DNA of 64,000 nucleotides. It comes from Denitrobacterium detoxificans. GTDB taxonomy: Bacteria > Actinomycetota > Coriobacteriia > Coriobacteriales > Eggerthellaceae. The position numbers and the translations under genes were made by a program. The DNA lies in assembly GCF_015062615.1 (NCBI RefSeq), contig NZ_SUUH01000001.1, forward strand, positions 62,001-126,000, written 5' to 3'. The notes below the pieces were generated by a model. The model was not told the origin of the DNA, did not search any database, and worked only from the letters and a program-made list of their open reading frames with translations. The stretch's first letter is position 1, and every line of letters starts with the position of its first letter. Below are positions 1 through 6,348 of this stretch, in pieces.

Positions 1-42
1 CTGCTCAAGCAGTACGGAACGAAGGCATATTCGATGCAGTAA
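1..42 (+). CDS. C-terminal end of an unidentified protein (partial)
   Basis: The first 13 codons read in frame to a TAA stop and give the C-terminus LLKQYGTKAYSMQ. A terminator-like hairpin follows directly, which supports a genuine gene end. The start and the product lie outside the window and cannot be named. The gene converges with the leftward oxidoreductase operon. Confidence 0.5.
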   Translation: MLKQYGTKAYSMQ

Positions 43-43
43 A

Positions 44-83
44 GGAACCCCACAGCCCGAACGACGGAAGCTGCGGGGTTTCC
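44..83. terminator. Bidirectional terminator between convergent genes
   Basis: An imperfect hairpin pairs GGAACCCCACAGC with GCTGCGGGGTTTCC, with one A-C mismatch and one bulged T. It lies between the stop of the left partial gene and the stop of porB. The leftward transcript would end in a short T-rich stretch. Confidence 0.6.
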
Positions 84-91
84 TGCGTACG

Positions 92-1027
92 CTACCGGGC
101 AATGGAGCGAAGGCGCTCCCAGGTGGCATTACGACCCTGAATAACGGATTCTATCTCCTCGTCGCTCAGGGCGCGGAAGCGCGCCTGACGGCGTAGATAA
201 TGTTCCACGCTCCCCCATGTATCGCCCTCGGCAAACTCACGCGGATTACGCGAAAGCTTGAAGGAACCGCCCGCAACGTCGCTCACGGCAGGCCCGCGAT
301 ATTCCGCCAGATACCAGAGACCGCAATCTACCACTTCCTTGGCTATGTCGATGGTCTCGTCGACGCCGCAGCCCCAACCTGTTGGGCAAGGGGCAATCAC
401 GTGGATGAAGCGCGTGCCCTTCACCGACTTCGCCACGTCGACCTTGCGAATAAAGTCATTGAGATAGCCAATGCTCGCGGTAGCCGCATAGGGAATGCCA
501 TGCGCGGCAACGATCTCGAACAGGTTCTTCTTTTCCGTAAGGCAACCATGCGCATTGCGACCAGCGGGCGTGGTAGTGGTCTTGGCGCCAAAGGGCGTAA
601 GCGAGCTCTTTTGAATGCCCGTATTCATATACGCTTCGTTGTCATAGCAGATATACAGAATATCGTCGTTGCGATCGATGGCGCCCGAAAGCGCCTGCAG
701 ACCGATATCGGCCGTGCCGCCATCGCCCGCAAAGCCCACGACCGTGCAGTCATCGGGCTTAATTCCCTGAGCCCGAAGCCCCGCTTCGATACCGGAAAGA
801 ACGGCAGCGGTTGCCGCAAAAGGGGTGATCATGGCGTTATTCGCGAAACACAGCTGGGGGAAGTTGAACCCAACGGCACTCATGCATCCAGCGGGAAGCG
901 CCGCAACGGCATGGGGACCCAGGACCTTGAGCGCCTGGCGCAGCACCAGCGAACCGCCACAGCCAGCACAGGCCTTGTGCCCAAAGAAGAACTCATCATC
1001 GGTAATGGTCTTGGCAGTAATAGCCAT
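92..1027 (-). CDS. porB: 2-oxoacid:ferredoxin oxidoreductase, beta subunit (TPP-binding)
   Basis: This 311-residue protein is the thiamine-diphosphate subunit of a four-subunit pyruvate/2-oxoacid:ferredoxin oxidoreductase, which decarboxylates a 2-oxoacid to acyl-CoA and reduces ferredoxin. The TPP/Mg motif GDGGTADIG begins at residue 101. The cluster-ligand pattern of this family is visible as C20-x2-C23, C48 and C214 (with C220 nearby). The ATG overlaps the porA stop as TAATG, so the two are translationally coupled. It is the last gene of the operon. The sequence does not decide between pyruvate, branched-chain and aryl-pyruvate substrates. The symbol names the family, not a proven substrate. 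Confidence 0.9.
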   Translation of the reverse strand: MAITAKTITDDEFFFGHKACAGCGGSLVLRQALKVLGPHAVAALPAGCMSAVGFNFPQLCFANNAMITPFAATAAVLSGIEAGLRAQGIKPDDCTVVGFAGDGGTADIGLQALSGAIDRNDDILYICYDNEAYMNTGIQKSSLTPFGAKTTTTPAGRNAHGCLTEKKNLFEIVAAHGIPYAATASIGYLNDFIRKVDVAKSVKGTRFIHVIAPCPTGWGCGVDETIDIAKEVVDCGLWYLAEYRGPAVSDVAGGSFKLSRNPREFAEGDTWGSVEHYLRRQARFRALSDEEIESVIQGRNATWERLRSIAR

Positions 1028-2217
1028 TAGAGCACCTCCCCTTCATCTTCCACGCGCAGGAAGGTAACCGGGGGAACATCTCCACCCTCGGCGACCTTCT
1101 GCAGACCTGCGAAGATACCATGCATATCCTCGCGCGAAATGTCGTCGCCACCCAGGCCGCCCACGAAGTTGCGCGTCGGAACGGAAACGCCTGCACGCTG
1201 AAGTGCGGAATTCACGTTCGTGAACACTGTGCCCTCGGCGCCAAACGAAATATCCTTTTCAAGCACGCCCACGCAAGCAGCACCCGAAAGAACCTCGCAA
1301 AGCGCTTCGTACGGGAAGGGCCTCATATAGCGAATGCGCACGGAGCCAGCCTTCACGCCTTCAGCCCTTAGCTCGCGCACCACCTCTTCGGCGAGGCCGG
1401 AAATGGTCCCCAGCGTAACCAATACGAAATCGGCATCCTCGCATGCGTACGGTTCGATGGCGCCCGTATACGTACGACCGAATATAGCGGCAAACTCAGC
1501 TTCCACCTGCCCTATCACGGAAAGCGCACTGCACATGTCCTCATGCGCGCGATACTTGTAGTACCGGTTGTACGCTGGCCCCGCCGAATACCCGATGTTC
1601 ACGGGATGGTCGAAATCAAAGCGATTCGCAGTAGCGTACGGCGGAAGGAAGGCATCAGCAGCTTCCTGCGTGGGAACATGCACCTGCTCGTATGTATGCG
1701 TAAGGGCAAACCCGTCGAGATTCACCATAACCGGCGTGGCAACACGCGGGTCTTCGGCTATGCGATACGCCATAAGGGCCAGGTCAAGCGCCTCTTGGGC
1801 ATCGCGCGCGTACACCTGGATCCAGCCATGGTCGAGCAGGCTCAAAGAATCGCGCTGATCGCCATAGATGTTCCAAGGCAGGCACGTTGCCCTGTTCGCA
1901 TTCATCATGACAATAGGGAACCGGCCACCAGCGGCATACGTAAGACATTCCGCCATGTAGAGCAGGCCCTGGCTGCTCGTTGCGGTGAACGTACGCGCAC
2001 CCGTGGCAGCAGCGCCAATGGCCGCAGAAAGGGCCGTATGCTCGCTTTCCACATGCAGGTATTCCGCCACCAGGTCGCCACGCTCCACCATTTCGGAAAG
2101 ACGTTCGACCACGACGGTCTGCGGCGTAATGGGATACGCGGAAATGACCTGGGGCCGAGCAAGGCGCACGCCCTCGGCGAAGGCCTCATCACCTGAAAGG
2201 AAACGCTTATCGCTCAT
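1027..2217 (-). CDS. porA: 2-oxoacid:ferredoxin oxidoreductase, alpha subunit
   Basis: This 396-residue subunit contains the pyrimidine-binding and transketolase-C-like domains of the POR/VOR family. The start MSDKRFLSGDEAFAEG at 2217 was chosen because the characteristic N-terminal stretch (ISAYPITPQT at about residue 24) follows at the usual distance. Upstream in-frame sequence overlaps porD and does not look like this family. The substrate-binding region includes the typical SSQGLLYMAE segment. The start overlaps the porD end by 11 bp and the stop overlaps the porB start. The protein acts in the cytoplasm with PorB, PorD and PorG. Confidence 0.9.
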   Translation of the reverse strand: MSDKRFLSGDEAFAEGVRLARPQVISAYPITPQTVVVERLSEMVERGDLVAEYLHVESEHTALSAAIGAAATGARTFTATSSQGLLYMAECLTYAAGGRFPIVMMNANRATCLPWNIYGDQRDSLSLLDHGWIQVYARDAQEALDLALMAYRIAEDPRVATPVMVNLDGFALTHTYEQVHVPTQEAADAFLPPYATANRFDFDHPVNIGYSAGPAYNRYYKYRAHEDMCSALSVIGQVEAEFAAIFGRTYTGAIEPYACEDADFVLVTLGTISGLAEEVVRELRAEGVKAGSVRIRYMRPFPYEALCEVLSGAACVGVLEKDISFGAEGTVFTNVNSALQRAGVSVPTRNFVGGLGGDDISREDMHGIFAGLQKVAEGGDVPPVTFLRVEDEGEVL

Positions 2218-2563
2218 CGTCGCATCCTTTCTCGGGAACCATCGCAAGAGCCTCGAAACGACACACGGTAACGCAAATACCGCAGCCTTTGCAGAAATCC
2301 AAGTCAACAAAGAGAGAAGGCTGGGCACTCCCCTCTTCTGCATGGGTCTTGCGAATCGCCCCATCGGGGCAGTACATATAGCATTGCAGGCACGACGTGC
2401 ACGAATTGGCATTGATCACCGGACGCTGTTGACGCCATCCGGCATTGCGTTCCACCAGATGACCGGCCTCGAAGCATGTCGAACGGTCGAATTGCGCAGG
2501 TACGCATTCCCATTGGCGAAGCGTGGGAATGACGATTCCGCTCTGTTTTGAAGAAATGCCCAT
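2207..2563 (-). CDS. porD: 2-oxoacid:ferredoxin oxidoreductase, delta subunit (2x[4Fe-4S])
   Basis: This 118-residue ferredoxin-like subunit passes electrons from the TPP centre to external ferredoxin. It has two complete cluster motifs, CTSCLQCYMYCP and CKGCGICVTVC, in the C-terminal 65 residues. The N-terminal half carries the linker typical of PorD, and its tryptophan-containing AGWRQQRPV segment precedes the first motif. The ATG overlaps the porG stop (TAATG). Its presence marks the enzyme as the four-subunit type rather than the fused single-chain NifJ type. Confidence 0.9.
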   Translation of the reverse strand: MGISSKQSGIVIPTLRQWECVPAQFDRSTCFEAGHLVERNAGWRQQRPVINANSCTSCLQCYMYCPDGAIRKTHAEEGSAQPSLFVDLDFCKGCGICVTVCRFEALAMVPEKGCDDER

Positions 2564-3096
2564 TATGCGTTACCTCCATCTTCGCCCGCGGCCAGAACGG
2601 CATCGACAACCGCAAGGTTCTTCGCATGCAACTTCGCGGGCATGTAATGCTCAATCGACCAGGCAAGTGCATCGCGGCCGAACCCATCGACCAGGCAGGT
2701 GAGCTTGGCCAGCAGCGCCGTATTGGGAATGGCGCGGCCGAGTATCCTCTGGGATACCCCATCCGCATCAACCGTAACGATGCGCGCATCATCAAATGAA
2801 CGCACGCTATTGACCAGGGCGAAACCACCAGGCTTCAATTCCTCATCCCAGCCCTCGTCGAAAAGCGTGTCGTCGAGGTAGACCACGATGTCGGCCCGAG
2901 TGCATGCGCTCCTATCGCCAATGGGGGCATCGTCAAGTTTCGTAAACGCACGCATGGGAGCGCCACGTCGTTCGGGACCGAACGAGGGAAAGGCAAGCGC
3001 GTGTTTGCCATCGGGAGCGCTATACCCCGCAGCAAGCAAGCGCGCAGCAGTGAAGGCACCCTGTCCGCCCCTTCCATGCCATATGACTTCAATCAC
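2563..3096 (-). CDS. porG: 2-oxoacid:ferredoxin oxidoreductase, gamma subunit
   Basis: This 177-residue gamma subunit carries the CoA-binding-domain signature HGRGGQGAFTAARLLA close to its N-terminus and FPSFGPERRGAP about 30 residues later; both are hallmarks of PorG/VorC. I chose the GTG at 3096 because GGAAGG lies 7 nt upstream. A longer in-frame reading from a TTG at 3135 has no ribosome-binding site and adds atypical residues. It is the first of the four oxidoreductase genes, about 100 bp downstream of the stand-alone LysR-domain gene, with a hairpin in between. Confidence 0.87.
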   Translation of the reverse strand: MIEVIWHGRGGQGAFTAARLLAAGYSAPDGKHALAFPSFGPERRGAPMRAFTKLDDAPIGDRSACTRADIVVYLDDTLFDEGWDEELKPGGFALVNSVRSFDDARIVTVDADGVSQRILGRAIPNTALLAKLTCLVDGFGRDALAWSIEHYMPAKLHAKNLAVVDAVLAAGEDGGNA

Positions 3097-3138
3097 TATG
3101 ATTCCTTCCAGAAACCGCCAACCCCAGATTGCCAAAGG

Positions 3139-3166
3139 GGCGACGCCGATGAATACCGGCGCCGCC
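3139..3166 (-). other. Intercistronic hairpin upstream of porG
   Basis: Two 10-base arms (3139-3148 and 3157-3166) pair with an 8-nt loop. The one imperfect pair is a G-U wobble in the leftward transcript but an A-C mismatch in the other, so the structure favours the operon's mRNA. No T-tract follows, so it is more likely a processing or stability element than a terminator. Confidence 0.45.
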
Positions 3167-3197
3167 CAGGTGCATACGTTAGCGGAAACGTTCGAAT

Positions 3198-3851
3198 TTA
3201 GAACTGCACGTAACGGGAGAGGTTCTTCGTAAGGCTATCGACGAACACCTTGCTGAGGCCCTCGATCTGCTCGCCCCTGCGCGCAATGTAGCCGAGCTTC
3301 AGCGTAACGTCGGTCTCGAGCGGCAACGTTTGCAGCAGGCTGCCGTCGGTAATGCCCACCAGGATGCCACTCGTGATAGTGTAGCCATTCACCGCGCAAA
3401 TGAGCTCGGTGAGGCTGGCACGATCAGTAGTGGCGATGCGCTTGGTTCGCGGCACGTTAGCCAAAGCCTCCTCGTAGAACGCGTAGGAATCGCCTTTTTC
3501 CTGCTCGAAGTACACGTAGGGATAATCTTCCAGATCTTCGATGCGCAGGCTTGCCGCGTTGGAAAGCGGATGGCTAGCCGGAAGCGCCACATAAGGCTTG
3601 CTGCTGATGATGGGCGTGAACTCCAAGCCAGATTCCTCCAGCGTATGATTCAGCTCATCGGCGTTCTCAGTGGTCTCGAAGATGACGCCCAAATGGCTAC
3701 GGCCGCTGTAGACATCCTCGATGACGCTACGCGTGGTGCCATTGCGGAACGCATACGAATATTCGACACCGCCGCCAGCGAGCACGGTATGGGCAAACGC
3801 CTGAACGCTGAATAGATAATGCTGACCCGATACAGTGAATTTCTTAGCCAT
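3198..3851 (-). CDS. Stand-alone LysR-type effector-binding domain (no HTH)
   Basis: The 217-residue product aligns from its first residues with the C-terminal ligand-binding domain of the divergent LysR regulator in this window. Shared landmarks are QHYLFSVQAF vs QHYSFSVEAF, the VIEDV/IIEDV motif, ASHPL/GEHHPL, the TDR(A/G)(S/T)L motif and NGYTI(T/S)(S/T)G. No helix-turn-helix is present, and there is no room for one: the upstream ligase stop is only 29 bp away and an AGGGAG ribosome-binding site precedes the ATG. It therefore looks like a purposeful HTH-less gene rather than a truncated regulator. It cannot bind DNA alone. It might buffer ligand or form mixed oligomers with the full regulator (inference). 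It sits between the ligase and porG. Confidence 0.85.
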   Translation of the reverse strand: MAKKFTVSGQHYLFSVQAFAHTVLAGGGVEYSYAFRNGTTRSVIEDVYSGRSHLGVIFETTENADELNHTLEESGLEFTPIISSKPYVALPASHPLSNAASLRIEDLEDYPYVYFEQEKGDSYAFYEEALANVPRTKRIATTDRASLTELICAVNGYTITSGILVGITDGSLLQTLPLETDVTLKLGYIARRGEQIEGLSKVFVDSLTKNLSRYVQF

Positions 3852-3880
3852 AATAACTCCCTGATCCTTCGTTCAACCCA

Positions 3881-5221
3881 TTAGTTGTTTTCACGTTCGT
3901 CGATGAAGCGCGAAGCCTTATGTTCGCTCGAAACGCCCAGCTTGCCAGCGTCGAACACGATGACCTTTGCGGGACGCACGCCCGTGTGGGCCTTCAGCGC
4001 CTGTTCGACGCGCTTCGAAACGGCATCGTATGCCTCATCGGAGCCCTGCGCACGCTCGACGGAAACCTCGTAGCGCGTGGTGTAGTTCTCATTGTAAACG
4101 CGAATGGAGTATTCGCCGGTGAGACCACGCTCGGCACGTACGACATACTCTACGTCGGAGGGGAACACATTCACGGCACCAACGATAAACATCTCGTCCT
4201 TGCGACCGGTAACGTGAATGCGAGCATGGGTACGACCGCATTCGCATTTTTCGGTGCTCACGTAGCCAATGTCACCCGTACGGAAGCGAATCATGGGACG
4301 AGCCTTCTTCATGAGCGTGGTGTACACCAGTTCGCCCTTGCTGCCCGGGGCAAGCACTTCGCCCGTAACGGGATCCACCGTCTCGACCAGAATCTGATCT
4401 TCCACGATGTGCAGGCCGTCCTTGGCCTCGCACATGGCAGCGCACGCACCGTAGATGTCGGACAGGCCGAAGAAGTCGACGACCTTCGCGCCCCACATCT
4501 CCTCGATGGCCTCGCGCGTGCTCTTGATAGAGCCGCCGGGCTCGCCCGCAACGATGATGGTGTGGATGCTGAAGTCCTTCTTGGGGTCGAGGCCCTTGGC
4601 CTTGGCCTTCTCGCCCAGGGCCCATGCGTACGAGGGGCTCGTCCAGATGACGGTGGGCTGATAGTGCTGAAGCACGAACATGAGACGATCGCTGGGGACG
4701 GCACCAACCCAGATGGCCGTAGCGCCCAGGCGCTGAGCGCCGATTACGTCGGGGCCGCCAACGTACAGGGCAAAGTTCAGACCATGAACGTAACGGTCGT
4801 TCGGACGCATACCAGCCTGCCAGAACAGACGCGCCTCGGTGTCCTGCCACAAATCGAAGTCCTCCTGCGTGAAGGGGCTTACCGTGGGAACGCCCGTGGA
4901 GCCAGAGGAAGTCGCCATGAAGACGACGTCGTCTTCGGGAACGGAGCACATCTCGCCGAAGAAGGTGCCAACATGCTGGGTATCGCGCTCCGTCTGCTTG
5001 TTGATGAAGGGAAGCTTCTGAATGTCGCTAAGCGTCTTGATGTCCTCGGGGGCAACGCCGGCCTCGTCGAAGCTACGATGGTAGTACACGGTATTGTCGT
5101 AGGCGTACTTCACCATTTCCTGAAGACGCTCGAGCTGAAGCTTCTCAAGCTCGGGGCGCGGCATGCACTCGATTTCGGGATCGTAGTATTTCTGATCGTA
5201 CGGGATGTTCTTTTTCGCCAT
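3881..5221 (-). CDS. Phenylacetate-CoA ligase-like adenylate-forming enzyme
   Basis: This 446-residue member of the ANL superfamily matches the PaaK / coenzyme F390 synthetase branch in length and motifs. The AMP-binding loop TSSGSTGVPT is at residues 104-113, FFGLSDIYG is mid-protein, and RFRTGDIGY and GRKDEMFIVGAVNVFP occur in the C-terminal half. The MAKKN start at 5221 has AAGGAG upstream. The family activates an aryl or acyl carboxylate with ATP and forms the CoA thioester. As first gene of the LysR-controlled operon with the oxidoreductase, it may make or salvage the acyl-CoA that the oxidoreductase produces or consumes. The substrate is not determined. The symbol is left blank because PaaK-like proteins are functionally diverse. 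Confidence 0.8.
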   Translation of the reverse strand: MAKKNIPYDQKYYDPEIECMPRPELEKLQLERLQEMVKYAYDNTVYYHRSFDEAGVAPEDIKTLSDIQKLPFINKQTERDTQHVGTFFGEMCSVPEDDVVFMATSSGSTGVPTVSPFTQEDFDLWQDTEARLFWQAGMRPNDRYVHGLNFALYVGGPDVIGAQRLGATAIWVGAVPSDRLMFVLQHYQPTVIWTSPSYAWALGEKAKAKGLDPKKDFSIHTIIVAGEPGGSIKSTREAIEEMWGAKVVDFFGLSDIYGACAAMCEAKDGLHIVEDQILVETVDPVTGEVLAPGSKGELVYTTLMKKARPMIRFRTGDIGYVSTEKCECGRTHARIHVTGRKDEMFIVGAVNVFPSDVEYVVRAERGLTGEYSIRVYNENYTTRYEVSVERAQGSDEAYDAVSKRVEQALKAHTGVRPAKVIVFDAGKLGVSSEHKASRFIDERENN

Positions 5222-5307
5222 GCCTAGCTCCTTATCGATATTGCATAACACGCCAAAGCGTTTTGTCTGACGTATATGTATGATTTCATGAGTTAAATGC
5301 CGATGCA

Positions 5308-5359
5308 ATAGATAGCGTATTGGGTATAAGCGAGTTCTCGCTATCGCTATTATAGATAG
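5308..5359. promoter_or_regulatory. Candidate LysR operator pair in the divergent promoter
   Basis: CTATC-N9-GATAG at 5341-5359 is a perfect dyad that contains the classic T-N11-A LysR box. The sequence ATAGATAGC occurs at 5308-5316 and again at 5352-5360, 44 bp apart or about four helical turns. This fits recognition and activation sites bound by one regulator tetramer between the ligase and lysR starts. Confidence 0.5.
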
Positions 5360-5421
5360 CAAAATCACCTTTGAGCGGTTACACTTCTAACAAAGCGATT
5401 CACGCCAAAAGGAGTGCGAAG

Positions 5422-6348
5422 ATGACGCTGCAGCAACTGCGTTACATACTGGCCGTAGCAGAATACGGCTCCATCAACGCCGCGGCCACGCGGCTCTATT
5501 CATCGCAGAGCAACCTATCCACTGCCATCAAGGACCTTGAAAGCGAACTGGGCATTTCCATCTTTCGTCGCAGCAATCGCGGGGTTACGCTCACCAACGA
5601 GGGCACCGAGCTTTTAGGCTACGCACGACAGGTAATCACACAAGCAGACCTGCTGGAAGCACGCTATAGTCACGACGATTCCGACCAGGCCCGTTTGGCG
5701 GTATCCACGCAGCATTACTCGTTTTCCGTGGAAGCATTCGTACGCACGCTGGAAGAATGCGGTGGCGACGAATACGAGTTCGTTCTCCGCGAGACGGGCA
5801 CCTTGCAGATCATCGAGGACGTGAAGGAGTTCCGCAGCGAAATCGGTATCCTATACACCGATAACTACAATCAGCGCGTGCTCTGGAAGGCGTTCGATGA
5901 CGCGCATCTCATGTTCTACCCACTCTTTGAGACACCCGTGCACGTGTTCGTGGGAGAGCATCACCCGTTAGCGAAACGGAAGACGATTCAGCCTGGCGAC
6001 CTGGCTGAATATCCGCGGTATTCGTTCTTGCAGGACGAGCGAAACTCCTTCTACTATTCCGAGGAACCGTTCGCCTACCTGCCCCACGCGAAGAACGTGC
6101 GCATCACCGACCGCGGAACGCTCGCGAACCTACTTGCAAGCTGCAACGGCTACACCATTTCAACGGGCCTGCTTTCCAGCGAAATGTACACGGGCATTGC
6201 GAGCATCCCGCTGGAAACGAAGGAGACCATGAAGGTAGGCTACGTAATCCACCAGGGCCGCGATACGGGCTGGCTGCTCCATTCGTATATAGCGAACCTG
6301 AAGAAGCTCATCGCCGCCTGCCCCGACGTAACGAGCTACGTAAGCTAG
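5422..6348 (+). CDS. LysR-family transcriptional regulator
   Basis: This 308-residue regulator has an N-terminal winged HTH: MTLQQLRYILAVAEYGSINA, then SQSNLSTAIKDLE and the RSNRGVTLT wing. A periplasmic-binding-like effector domain follows from about residue 92. The start at 5422 has AAAGGAG at 5408-5414. It is divergent from the ligase/por operon, the usual arrangement for a LysR regulator of the neighbouring genes. The effector domain has a paralogue encoded as a separate gene inside that operon. The stop overlaps the end of priA on the other strand by 4 bp. The inducer is unknown; a 2-oxoacid, aryl acid or acyl-CoA is a reasonable guess. Confidence 0.9.
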   Translation: MTLQQLRYILAVAEYGSINAAATRLYSSQSNLSTAIKDLESELGISIFRRSNRGVTLTNEGTELLGYARQVITQADLLEARYSHDDSDQARLAVSTQHYSFSVEAFVRTLEECGGDEYEFVLRETGTLQIIEDVKEFRSEIGILYTDNYNQRVLWKAFDDAHLMFYPLFETPVHVFVGEHHPLAKRKTIQPGDLAEYPRYSFLQDERNSFYYSEEPFAYLPHAKNVRITDRGTLANLLASCNGYTISTGLLSSEMYTGIASIPLETKETMKVGYVIHQGRDTGWLLHSYIANLKKLIAACPDVTSYVS

